Shown: positions 7,310-14,585 of the stretch, piece after piece
Position numbering within the stretch: position 1 is the stretch's first letter
Layout: each line of letters begins with the position of its first letter
Assembly (NCBI GenBank): GCA_910585065.1
Contig: CAJUCG010000053.1
Location: 1 to 15,159, forward strand
Source of the DNA: an uncultured Lachnospiraceae bacterium
GTDB lineage: Bacteria; Bacillota; Clostridia; Lachnospirales; Lachnospiraceae
Direction of reading: 5' to 3'
Length of the DNA stretch: 15,159 nt
The notes under the pieces: model-generated
The model's database searches: none
Seen by the model: only the letters and a program-made list of their open reading frames with translations
Told to the model about the DNA's origin: nothing
Position numbers and translations under genes: made by a program

Positions 7310-7344
7310 AGAAGTTGAAAATTCACAGAGAAATGAGGGGGGAC

Positions 7345-7953
7345 ATGATAGCATTTATCCGGGGAGAATTGGCGGAGAAAACAGAAAATTCAGTTGTGAT
7401 TGAATGCGGCGGAATAGGGTATGAGGTGATTGTGCCGGGAAAAGTACTTGAACATTTGCCGGGATGTGGGACGCAGGTCAAGCTTTATACCTATATGCAG
7501 GTGCGCGAGGATGGTGTGTCGCTGTTTGGTTTTTTGGAGCGGGAAGAGCGGTTAGTTTTTCGGCTGCTTATTGGGGTGAGCGGGATAGGTCCAAAGGGCG
7601 CAGTTGGGATATTGTCCGCGCTCTCAGTGGATGATCTGCGTTTTGCCGTGCTGGCGGAAGACGAAAAGACAATTGCTAAAGCACCGGGGATCGGCACAAA
7701 GACCGCAAAGAAAATGATTCTTGAATTGAAGGATAAGTTCCGGTTAGAGGATGCATTTGAACAAAAACTTTCGCGCGCGGAGAAGGAGGAGCAGGGTGAA
7801 AATTCTTATCGGCAGGCGGTATTAGAGACCATTCAGGCATTGGAGGCACTCGGGTTTTCTGGCACACAGGCAAAGCGCATGGTAAATGGTGTGGAGGGAG
7901 CGGAAAAAATGACTGTGGATGAGATGTTGAGGGCAGCATTAAAGAAAGCATAG
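7345..7953 (+). CDS. ruvA: Holliday junction branch migration protein RuvA
   Basis: RuvA binds four-way DNA junctions as a tetramer and loads the RuvB motor for branch migration in recombinational repair. The 202-residue product has the OB-fold N-terminal domain ([10 protein letters not shown], 1-62), two helix-hairpin-helix motifs ([10 protein letters not shown] at 77-86 and [13 protein letters not shown] at 113-125), an acidic/Gln-rich linker near 136-155 and the C-terminal RuvB-binding domain ([16 protein letters not shown], 165-180). ATG at 7345 is chosen over an earlier in-frame start at 7315 because it gives the canonical MIAFIRG and has a GAGGGGGG site at 7335-7342. ruvB follows after 17 bases in the same operon. 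Confidence 0.97.
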   Translation: MIAFIRGELAEKTENSVVIECGGIGYEVIVPGKVLEHLPGCGTQVKLYTYMQVREDGVSLFGFLEREERLVFRLLIGVSGIGPKGAVGILSALSVDDLRFAVLAEDEKTIAKAPGIGTKTAKKMILELKDKFRLEDAFEQKLSRAEKEEQGENSYRQAVLETIQALEALGFSGTQAKRMVNGVEGAEKMTVDEMLRAALKKA

Positions 7954-7970
7954 GCGGACGGGAGGTTTTT

Positions 7971-8978
7971 ATGGAGAGGCGAACGATTTCCACGGAATTT
8001 ACCGAGGAAGATGAAAAGATCGAGGGCAGTTTGCGCCCGCAAAAATTAGCAGAATATATTGGTCAGCAAAAGGCGAAAAAAAATCTAAAAGTTTATATTG
8101 AGGCAGCCAAAAAGAGGGGAGAACCGTTAGATCATGTCCTTTTTTTTGGACCGCCCGGTCTTGGCAAGACCACGCTCGCGGGGATTATTGCCAATGAGAT
8201 GGGGGTAAATTTAAAAACAAGTGCGGGGCCCGCCATTGAAAGACCGGGGGATATGGCGGCAATCCTAAATAATTTGCACGAGGGGGATATTCTTTTTATC
8301 GATGAAATTCATCGGTTAAACCGCCAGGTGGAGGAGACACTTTACCCAGCGATGGAGGACTTTGCGATCGATATTGTGATTGGCAAGGGGGCGGCGGCAA
8401 AGTCCATTCGTCTTGATCTGCCCAAATTTACATTGGTCGGTGCAACAACGCGCGCTGGAATGTTGACTGCGCCGCTTCGTGACCGTTTCGGCGTGGTAAA
8501 CCGTCTGGAATTTTATACTGTTGAGGAATTGCAGGAAATTATTCTGCGCTCGGCGGGTGTACTTAAAGTGGAGATTGAAAAGGAGGGGGCGGCGGAGCTT
8601 GCCAGGAGAGCGCGTGGAACTCCGCGGCTAGCAAACCGTCTGCTAAAACGTGTGCGCGATTTTGCCCAGGTGAAATATGATGGTAAAATTACAAAGCAGG
8701 TAGCGGAATATGCACTTGATCTTTTGGAGGTTGATCGGCTTGGACTTGACCGCATTGACCGGGAAATCTTAACGGCAATGATGGAGAGTTTTAGCGGTCG
8801 CCCTGTGGGGCTTGAATCCGTTGCTACCACCATCGGGGAGGATGCCGAGACAGTGGAGGAGGTCTATGAGCCATATCTGGTGCAAAACGGTCTGATTGTG
8901 CGCACTCCGCGCGGACGGATGGTTACGGATTTAGCCTACCGCCACCTTGGCATTGCAAAGCCCGCAGGCGCACCGTAG
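7971..8978 (+). CDS. ruvB: Holliday junction branch migration ATPase RuvB
   Basis: RuvB is the hexameric AAA+ motor that pulls DNA through the RuvA-bound junction. The 335-residue protein is full length. It shows the N-terminal [12 protein letters not shown] segment, Walker A GPPGLGKT at 60-67, Walker B ILFIDE at 107-112 followed by HRLNRQVEE, sensor GATTRAGML at 157-165, the arginine-finger region LRDRFG at 169-174, [15 protein letters not shown] in the small domain, and the C-terminal winged helix [22 protein letters not shown] site precedes the ATG. One of only three GGCC sites in the window lies in this gene (8227-8230, within GGGCCC). No terminator follows, so ruvAB transcripts could run into the zapA leader. 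Confidence 0.98.
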   Translation: MERRTISTEFTEEDEKIEGSLRPQKLAEYIGQQKAKKNLKVYIEAAKKRGEPLDHVLFFGPPGLGKTTLAGIIANEMGVNLKTSAGPAIERPGDMAAILNNLHEGDILFIDEIHRLNRQVEETLYPAMEDFAIDIVIGKGAAAKSIRLDLPKFTLVGATTRAGMLTAPLRDRFGVVNRLEFYTVEELQEIILRSAGVLKVEIEKEGAAELARRARGTPRLANRLLKRVRDFAQVKYDGKITKQVAEYALDLLEVDRLGLDRIDREILTAMMESFSGRPVGLESVATTIGEDAETVEEVYEPYLVQNGLIVRTPRGRMVTDLAYRHLGIAKPAGAP

Positions 8979-9004
8979 GCGAAAAGGAAGAAAAAACAAA
9001 GAAG

Positions 9005-9033
9005 TTGTATTTATTCGAAGAATATGGTATAAT
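9005..9033 (+). promoter_or_regulatory. Upstream zapA promoter P1
   Basis: TTGTAT (9005-9010) and a perfect TATAAT (9028-9033) have a 17-base spacer. The spacer holds a small inverted repeat TATTC-GAA-GAATA (9012-9024). Transcription from here would give a leader of about 180 bases. Confidence 0.68.
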
Positions 9034-9051
9034 ATCGACAGATATTATACC
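9026..9051. promoter_or_regulatory. Palindrome over the P1 -10 box and start site
   Basis: Arms GGTATAATATC (9026-9036) and GATATTATACC (9041-9051) are perfect inverted repeats around a GACA centre. The inner 22 bases equal the minus-strand sequence of 101-122 before tmcAL. The next pair outwards is G:C here and A:T there, so pairing is kept. It may be an operator or a symmetric promoter. Confidence 0.6.
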
Positions 9052-9056
9052 TGCGC

Positions 9057-9101
9057 TGATTCGCATTCGACCGCAGGGAGAATAATTTCTTCTGCGAATC
9101 A
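9057..9101 (+). repeat. Inverted repeat in the zapA leader
   Basis: TGATTCGCA (9057-9065) and TGCGAATCA (9093-9101) are perfect 9-bp inverted arms. A shorter competing pair, CCTGCG (9050-9055) with CGCAGG (9072-9077), overlaps the loop, so two alternative RNA folds are possible. I match it to no known riboswitch. Function is unknown. Confidence 0.4.
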
Positions 9102-9121
9102 TGCGCATCCCTCGAAGAGAA

Positions 9122-9149
9122 CATATCGGAACGATATGGTATAATATCG
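9122..9149 (+). promoter_or_regulatory. Downstream zapA promoter core P2
   Basis: The 16 bases ATATGGTATAATATCG at 9134-9149 repeat those at 9022-9037 exactly, with TATAAT at 9140-9145. No good -35 is visible. In that place is a 7-bp inverted repeat, CATATCG-GAA-CGATATG (9122-9138), with the same GAA centre as the P1 spacer repeat. An activator-dependent or repressed promoter is possible. Confidence 0.5.
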
Positions 9150-9218
9150 GCAAACGCGAAGCAAGCAAAACGAAAAAGTTACGGTTTCCGTTGTTGAAAC
9201 CAAGGGGAGGCTGTTATT

Positions 9219-9743
9219 ATGAATAAACAGACGGATACCGATGTGATTATCAATGGGAAAAAATATACGTTGACTGGCTATGAGAGCAATGATTATATGC
9301 AGAGGGTGGCCTCCTATCTTAACGATAAGTGTGCGCAGATGGCACAACAGGCAGATTTTCGTTATTTTGATAAAGAAACACAGAATATTTTGATACAGCT
9401 GAATATTGCTGATGATTTTTTTAAGCTGAAAGCTTTGATGAAGCATAAGGAAACGGACAGCGATACAAAAGACAATGAGATTATGGATTTAAGACATGAG
9501 ATAATCGCGCTGCAGACAAAGCTTGGGGAATGCGAAAAGGAACTGGAACAGGCAAAGGAAAAGTTTTATGAGGAGGAGAAGAAAAATATCCGCCTGGAAA
9601 CCGAGTTAAGGGAAGCAAAAAAGGGAGCGGAACAGCTCGCGAAGGAAAGACGGGTTGACCTTTTGATCGAGGGGGAGAAAAAAGAGACGAAAACAATGTG
9701 GCTTCCACCGGAGGTGGGCGGGAATTTTTCAAAGCTTCCATAA
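9219..9743 (+). CDS. zapA: Cell division protein ZapA, long coiled-coil form
   Basis: ZapA binds FtsZ and promotes protofilament bundling at the division site. Residues 1-75 match the ZapA domain, a beta hairpin with DVIINGKKYTLTGYE (8-22) followed by the helix DYMQRVASYLNDKC. Residues about 85-147 are a charged, Glu/Lys-rich coiled coil, and a short tail (TMWLPPEVGGNFSKLP) ends the protein. At 174 residues it is much longer than the Escherichia coli (about 109) or Bacillus (about 85) proteins. A long form beside ruvAB and a U32 gene is typical of Lachnospiraceae. A GGGGAGG site precedes the ATG. A GGCC site lies at 9308-9311. Expression is probably controlled in the unusual leader upstream. 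Confidence 0.86.
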   Translation: MNKQTDTDVIINGKKYTLTGYESNDYMQRVASYLNDKCAQMAQQADFRYFDKETQNILIQLNIADDFFKLKALMKHKETDSDTKDNEIMDLRHEIIALQTKLGECEKELEQAKEKFYEEEKKNIRLETELREAKKGAEQLAKERRVDLLIEGEKKETKTMWLPPEVGGNFSKLP

Positions 9744-9786
9744 AGAGGGGGACTGCGCGCGGAAACAGGCAGTCCTCTTCTTTATG
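9742..9786 (+). terminator. Terminator after zapA
   Basis: A 15-bp stem (9742-9756 with 9769-9783, two G:U pairs) begins inside the zapA stop codon and has a 12-base loop. The following T tract is short (CTTTAT), so termination may be partial. The remaining bases to 9886 hold only a small hairpin, TATGTG-TAAA-CACATA (9801-9816), and no clear promoter. Confidence 0.68.
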
Positions 9787-9886
9787 CGCAGGGATGTGAA
9801 TATGTGTAAACACATAAAGAAATTAGTCGCTTTTAAAGAGAAATATGTAGTTAAAGCTGCAAAAAATAATAAGGAATGGAGAAGAG

Positions 9887-12397
9887 ATGGCGGAGAGAAA
9901 GAAAAAAGAGGCGATTGAGATTTTAGCACCGGCTAGTTCTATGGAAGGGGTGTACGCAGCGATCGCTGCGGGGGCGGATGCAATCTATATTGGCGGTACA
10001 CGTTTTGGGGCGCGCGCCTACGCAAAGAATCTGGATCTGCATGAGATGTGCGCGGCAATCGATTATGTACATCTCTATGGAAAGCGTATTTATTTAACAG
10101 TAAATACACTTCTAAAACCGGGGGAGATAGATGATCTTTACACCTATTTAAAGCCGTATTATAAATGGGGGATTGACGCAGTGATTGTGCAGGATGTGGG
10201 GGTGATAAAATTTATTGCGGATCATTTTTGGGGTCTGCCCATCCATGCCAGCACACAGATGTCACTTACGATGGCTGAGGGGGCAAAATGCTTTGAGCGA
10301 TATCCGGTGACGCGCTTAGTCAATGCGAGAGAGCTGGAATTAGCGGAATTAAAGCTTTTGCGGGAAAATACTTCCCTGGAAATTGAGTCCTTTGTCCATG
10401 GGGCATTATGCTATTGTTATTCTGGGCAATGTTTGATGAGCAGCATGATCGGCGGGCGTTCGGGAAATCGGGGGCGTTGCGCACAGCCGTGCCGGCTGCC
10501 ATATGATGGGGAATATCTGCTCTCACCGAAAGATATCTGTACACTTGATATGATCCCGGAATTAATTGAGGCGGGGATCGATTCATTTAAGATTGAAGGG
10601 CGGATGAAGCGTTTTGAGTATGCCGCAGGAGTAACTGCTGCTTATCGCAGGGAAGTAGATCGCTATTTTGAATTGGGAAAAGACAAATATAGAGAGTTTC
10701 ACCGGAATCATCCAGAAGTGTTAAAAAAAGCTTTTACTGATATGCAGGATCTGTATAACCGGGGCGGTTTTTCAAGCGGGTATTACAACTTCCATAACCA
10801 CAGAAATATGATGGCATTTTCCCGCCCAAATCACAGCGGAGTTTTTGTGGGAAATGTGGAGAAAGTACATGAAAATACTGCGATTCTCTCCTGCACAGAA
10901 AATCTTAATGCGCAGGATGTGCTAGAGATTCGGGAGGGGGAGGATACTTCTGTTAAAAGGCAGAAAGGTCAGGAAAAGACGAAGGGGAAAGAAATGGATA
11001 CGCCGTATTCCTGTCTGTTTTTTGATGAGGAGAAAGATAAAGCAGGAGAAAAATGGCAGGGGGGAGAGAAGATTTATGAGTTTACACTTGGACAGGCGCG
11101 CGCAGCGGGCACGCGTTTTGAGGCGAAATTTACAAGGGGACTTCCAGTAAAAAAAGGAGATCTTGTCTACCGAACCAAAAATAATTCCCTGCTGCAACAG
11201 ATTTCAGGGGAATATCTTGAAAAGGAAGTAAAGATTCCGATTTCTGGAGAGCTTATCGCAAAGGAGGGCAAAGAGGCAGAACTTTTGGTGTGCCAGGGAG
11301 TGCTGGAAGATGAAAATTATACTTTTATTCGGGTATCCGGGGATATTGTGCAGCCTGCTGTAAACCAGCCGATAGGCGAGGAGCGTCTGCGCGCGGCGTT
11401 GGAAAAAACTGGAAACACTCCGTTTTATTTTTCTAAGCTTTCGATTACCGCCTCAGAAAATATTTTTGTCCCGGTGTCCACATTGAATACAATGCGCAGG
11501 GAGGCTCTGGAAGCTCTTGCAAAAAAGATTCTGTTAAATTTCCGAAGAAAATACGGTAAATGTCAGGATATTTCGAGCGAGGAAACCAAAAAAGAGAAAA
11601 AAATTTTGCCGTCCGCCCCGTCCATCCATGTATCGGTGATGACAAAAGAACAGTTTGACGCGGCTCTTAACGTGGAGAAGGTGAGCCGGATCTACTATGA
11701 TCTTTCCTCATTCCCGACAGGGGAAATAATAACTGCTGCCACGCGCACAAAAGAGGCGGGAAAAGAATTTTTCTGCCGTATGCCGCGCATTTTCCGCTTT
11801 GCAACCTACAATCTTTTTTCCGAGTTAAAGTATATTTTATTAGATGATTTAGTGGATGGCTATTTACTGCAAAACTATGAAGAACTCTATCTGTTCGCAA
11901 AAAAATGGCGCGTGCAGGAAAAGGGAAAGATTCTTGTTGCGGATGCAATGCTCTACACGATGAATGAACCCGCCAAACAATTTTTTCGCGATCTTGGGGT
12001 AGAGGAATTTACTGCGCCCTATGAGGAAAATGTGCAGGAACTTTCTTTACTTGGTCTTTGCGATATGGCTCTTACAGTATATGGCAGACTCCCGCTTATG
12101 ACCTCAGCACAGTGTGTGCGCAAAAATACCAAGGGACAGAATAAGGGATATCTAGTTGATCGCAAAAAGAAAAAGCTTCCAGTAAAAGAATTTTGCCGTT
12201 TTTGCTATAATATAATTTATAGCCCGGATTGTCTAGCACTTACAGATGATGAGGAAATAAAATCGCTTGTACCAGCGGCACTGCGCTATGATTTTACCTT
12301 TGAGTCCAAAGAGGAAGTCTGCAAAATATTAAAGGAGAATGAACTGCCTCAAAATATGGAATATACAAAGGGGCATTTTAGGGAAGGAGTACAATAG
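9887..12397 (+). CDS. U32 family protein with DUF3656, probable RNA-hydroxylation enzyme (RlhA/TrhP-like)
   Basis: Although named peptidases, studied U32 proteins include RlhA (5-hydroxycytidine in 23S rRNA) and TrhP (5-hydroxyuridine in tRNA). The N-terminal barrel starts with EILAPASSMEGVYAAIAAGADAIYIG. The U32 signature spans 167-202 (ESFVHGALCYCYSGQC, then GGRSGNRGRCAQPC) and supplies cysteines C175, C177, C182, C198 and C202, some expected to hold an iron-sulfur cluster. KIEGRMK is at 235-241. Length (836) and the late C-x2-C pair (C770, C773) fit the long DUF3656 subgroup to which RlhA belongs, so an rRNA target is more likely than tRNA; this is inference. Residues about 350-395 are a Lys/Glu-rich insertion. 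GGAG precedes the ATG. Confidence 0.92.
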   Translation: MAERKKKEAIEILAPASSMEGVYAAIAAGADAIYIGGTRFGARAYAKNLDLHEMCAAIDYVHLYGKRIYLTVNTLLKPGEIDDLYTYLKPYYKWGIDAVIVQDVGVIKFIADHFWGLPIHASTQMSLTMAEGAKCFERYPVTRLVNARELELAELKLLRENTSLEIESFVHGALCYCYSGQCLMSSMIGGRSGNRGRCAQPCRLPYDGEYLLSPKDICTLDMIPELIEAGIDSFKIEGRMKRFEYAAGVTAAYRREVDRYFELGKDKYREFHRNHPEVLKKAFTDMQDLYNRGGFSSGYYNFHNHRNMMAFSRPNHSGVFVGNVEKVHENTAILSCTENLNAQDVLEIREGEDTSVKRQKGQEKTKGKEMDTPYSCLFFDEEKDKAGEKWQGGEKIYEFTLGQARAAGTRFEAKFTRGLPVKKGDLVYRTKNNSLLQQISGEYLEKEVKIPISGELIAKEGKEAELLVCQGVLEDENYTFIRVSGDIVQPAVNQPIGEERLRAALEKTGNTPFYFSKLSITASENIFVPVSTLNTMRREALEALAKKILLNFRRKYGKCQDISSEETKKEKKILPSAPSIHVSVMTKEQFDAALNVEKVSRIYYDLSSFPTGEIITAATRTKEAGKEFFCRMPRIFRFATYNLFSELKYILLDDLVDGYLLQNYEELYLFAKKWRVQEKGKILVADAMLYTMNEPAKQFFRDLGVEEFTAPYEENVQELSLLGLCDMALTVYGRLPLMTSAQCVRKNTKGQNKGYLVDRKKKKLPVKEFCRFCYNIIYSPDCLALTDDEEIKSLVPAALRYDFTFESKEEVCKILKENELPQNMEYTKGHFREGVQ

Positions 12398-12423
12398 AGC
12401 GCGGAAAATTAAACAAAAATTAT

Positions 12424-12452
12424 TTGCTATTTCGAAATTAACGTGGTAAAAT
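12424..12452 (+). promoter_or_regulatory. Promoter of the M18 aminopeptidase gene
   Basis: TTGCTA (12424-12429) and TAAAAT (12447-12452) are separated by 17 bases. No terminator lies between the U32 gene and this promoter, so readthrough is also likely. Confidence 0.6.
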
Positions 12453-12464
12453 AAAAAGCGCGAA

Positions 12465-12496
12465 TTGTCGGTGAATGTTGAAAATCAAACCGACGG
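12465..12496 (+). promoter_or_regulatory. 5' leader hairpin before the M18 gene
   Basis: TTGTCGGT (12465-12472) can pair with ACCGACGG (12489-12496), six Watson-Crick pairs plus two G:U, around a 16-base loop. It starts near the predicted transcript 5' end and finishes a few bases before the AGAGAGGA ribosome-binding site. It may affect mRNA stability; there is no evidence for a ligand. Confidence 0.35.
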
Positions 12497-12511
12497 AAAG
12501 AGAGGATAATC

Positions 12512-13933
12512 ATGGCAGAAAAAAAATCCGCAGCACCAAAAGGAGCCGCAAAGGAGAAAGAAGAAAAAAAGATTCGGAATGCATGGCTGAAATATACAGA
12601 GGCACAGAAAAAGGAAGCCTTTGAAGTAAGTGAGGGCTACAAGAAATTTATTTCGGACTGCAAGACCGAGCGGGAATGTGTGAGCGAGGTGGTGCGCCAG
12701 GCAGAGGCGGCGGGATACAGGGATCTGTTTTCCGCAAAAGAAGTAAAGCCGGGCGACAAACTCTATGCCGTAAATATGGGAAAGACCGTAGTGCTTTTTA
12801 TTGCGGGCAGCAAGCCACTTGAAGATGGCATGAAGATTCTCGGCGCGCATATTGATTCGCCGCGCATTGACATTAAACAGATTCCTGTCTATGAGGAAAC
12901 AGAGATGGCATTCCTTGACACGCATTATTATGGCGGGATCAAAAAATATCAGTGGGTTACATTGCCGCTTGCCATCCATGGTGTATTTGTAAAGAAGGAC
13001 GGCACAAAAGTAGAAGTGTCGGTGGGAGAAAAAGAGGATGATCCTGTGGTTGGCATAAGCGATCTTTTAGTACATCTCTCGGGCGATCAGATGCAGAAAA
13101 CCGCGAGCAAAGTGATTGAGGGTGAAGATTTAAATGTTAATATCGGAAGCATTCCGCTTGCAGATGAGGAGAAGGAAGCAGTCAAGAAAAATGTGCTTGC
13201 TCTGTTAAAGGAGCAGTATGGAGTGGAGGAAGAGGATTTTATCTCCGCAGAATTAGAAGTTGTTCCAGCCGGAAAGGCAAGGGATTATGGTCTTGACCGC
13301 AGCATGGTATACGGGTATGGACAGGACGATCGCGTCTGTGCATATACTTCGATGCTCGCGCTATTTCATATGGAGGAAGTCGATCGCACAGCGGTATGCA
13401 TCCTTGTAGATAAAGAAGAGGTTGGCAGCATTGGCGCGACCGGTATGCATTCGAAATTTTTCGAAAATACAGTGGCAGAATTGATGGATCGTATGGGAGA
13501 TTACTCGGAGCTTAAAGTAAGAAGGGCACTGGCAAATTCCGTAATGCTCTCCTCCGATGTTTCTGCAGCGTTTGACCCGAACTATCCTGCGGTAAATGAA
13601 AAGAAAAATACGGCCTATTTTGCGCATGGTCTGGTATTTAACAAATATACTGGATCCCGCGGAAAGAGCGGGTGCAATGATGCAAATGCGGAATTTATGG
13701 CAGCGATCCGCGCAGCACTCGAAAAACACGATGTTACATTCCAGACTTCGGAGCTTGGCAAGGTAGACCAGGGAGGCGGCGGAACGATCGCCTATATTAT
13801 GGCACAGTACAATATGCAGGTAATTGACAGCGGTGTTCCTGTCCTTAATATGCACGCGCCATGGGAGATTACAAGCAAGGCAGATATATATGAGGCAATG
13901 CGCGGTTACGAGGCATTTTTAAAGGAGATGTAA
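12512..13933 (+). CDS. M18 family metalloaminopeptidase
   Basis: M18 enzymes are cytoplasmic di-zinc aminopeptidases that remove N-terminal residues, often acidic ones, as dodecameric tetrahedral shells. The metal and catalytic residues are all present: H113 and D115 in GAHIDSPR, bridging aspartate in GYGQDDR (D272/D273), the E302-E303 pair in VDKEEVGS, D349 in SSDVSAAFDP and H448 in LNMHAPWEITSKAD. The DQGGGGTIAY loop is at 419-428. Residues 1-20 are a Lys/Ala/Glu-rich low-complexity extension. At 473 residues it is close to family length. An AGAGAGGA site precedes the ATG. A GGCC site lies at 13612-13615. No terminator separates it from the dUTPase gene 68 bases downstream. Confidence 0.95.
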   Translation: MAEKKSAAPKGAAKEKEEKKIRNAWLKYTEAQKKEAFEVSEGYKKFISDCKTERECVSEVVRQAEAAGYRDLFSAKEVKPGDKLYAVNMGKTVVLFIAGSKPLEDGMKILGAHIDSPRIDIKQIPVYEETEMAFLDTHYYGGIKKYQWVTLPLAIHGVFVKKDGTKVEVSVGEKEDDPVVGISDLLVHLSGDQMQKTASKVIEGEDLNVNIGSIPLADEEKEAVKKNVLALLKEQYGVEEEDFISAELEVVPAGKARDYGLDRSMVYGYGQDDRVCAYTSMLALFHMEEVDRTAVCILVDKEEVGSIGATGMHSKFFENTVAELMDRMGDYSELKVRRALANSVMLSSDVSAAFDPNYPAVNEKKNTAYFAHGLVFNKYTGSRGKSGCNDANAEFMAAIRAALEKHDVTFQTSELGKVDQGGGGTIAYIMAQYNMQVIDSGVPVLNMHAPWEITSKADIYEAMRGYEAFLKEM

Positions 13934-14001
13934 TCCTGCACTTCTAATGGATTTAAGAGCGATGGAATTAACTTTTATTATGAAGATTAGAGGGAAGGGT
14001 T

Positions 14002-14436
14002 ATGGAAACCATACGAATTCAGTATCTGGACGACACCATCAAACGTCTTTGTTATATTGATGGAAAATCCGATTGGATTGATCTGCGTGCGGCAAAAGAA
14101 GTGGAGATGGCAGCAGGGGAATTTCAATTGATTCCGTTGGGGGTGGCAATGCAGCTGCCTGAAGGGTATGAGGCGCATATTGTACCGCGCAGCAGCACCT
14201 ACAAAAATTTTGGCATTATTCAGACAAACCATACCGGAATTGTGGATCATTCTTATTGCGGTGCAAATGACTGGTGGTATATGCCAGTTTACGCGCTGCG
14301 TGATACTATTATTCACAAAAACGATCGGATCTGTCAGTTCCGCATTGTGAAAAACCAGCCGAAACTTATTTTTGACGAGGTGGAAGCACTCTCTGGAAAG
14401 GACAGAGGGGGGATTGGAAGCACGGGCGTTCAGTAA
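14002..14436 (+). CDS. dut: dUTP diphosphatase, Bacillus/phage-type trimeric family
   Basis: dUTPase hydrolyses dUTP to dUMP and pyrophosphate, keeping uracil out of DNA and feeding dTMP synthesis. All five motifs of the trimeric family can be placed in 144 residues: I, IDLRA at 26-30; [12 protein letters not shown] at 62-71; [12 protein letters not shown] at 79-87 with catalytic D82; IV, NDRICQF at 107-113; V, RGGIGSTG at 135-142. Motif II ([10 protein letters not shown] rather than the common PRSGLA) and the [13 protein letters not shown] stretch after motif III resemble the Bacillus YncF/YosS type, also carried by phages. The purine-rich stretch GAGGGAAGGG sits close before the ATG. No promoter of its own is clear, so it is probably cotranscribed with the aminopeptidase gene; a strong terminator follows. 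Confidence 0.93.
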   Translation: METIRIQYLDDTIKRLCYIDGKSDWIDLRAAKEVEMAAGEFQLIPLGVAMQLPEGYEAHIVPRSSTYKNFGIIQTNHTGIVDHSYCGANDWWYMPVYALRDTIIHKNDRICQFRIVKNQPKLIFDEVEALSGKDRGGIGSTGVQ

Positions 14437-14448
14437 TTTATAGTCAGC

Positions 14449-14481
14449 AAAAAGGCAGCATTTTATAATGCTGCCTTTTTT
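14449..14481 (+). terminator. Intrinsic terminator after dut
   Basis: A perfect 14-bp stem (14449-14462 with 14467-14480; core GGCAGCATT/AATGCTGCC) closes a TTAT loop and runs into six Ts (14476-14481). The A-run on the left arm allows termination from the other strand as well. Confidence 0.93.
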
Positions 14482-14526
14482 GTATTGTGAATAAAAATCA
14501 CAAAAAATTTCGGTGAAAATTGCCTA

Positions 14527-14555
14527 TTGAATAAAACCAGGAAAGGGATTATACT
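14527..14555 (+). promoter_or_regulatory. Promoter of the terminal gene
   Basis: TTGAAT (14527-14532) and TATACT (14550-14555) are separated by 17 bases, about 30 bases before the proposed TTG start. Confidence 0.62.
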
Positions 14556-14585
14556 TATAGCATTGTAAAATGGAGGAGAAGTACA

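Noticed and set aside
9802..9918. 38-codon frame (MCKHIKKLVAF...) overlapping the start of the U32 gene
   Set aside because: No good ribosome-binding site, and its ATG lies in a small hairpin; there is no recognisable family. A leader peptide cannot be excluded but is not supported.
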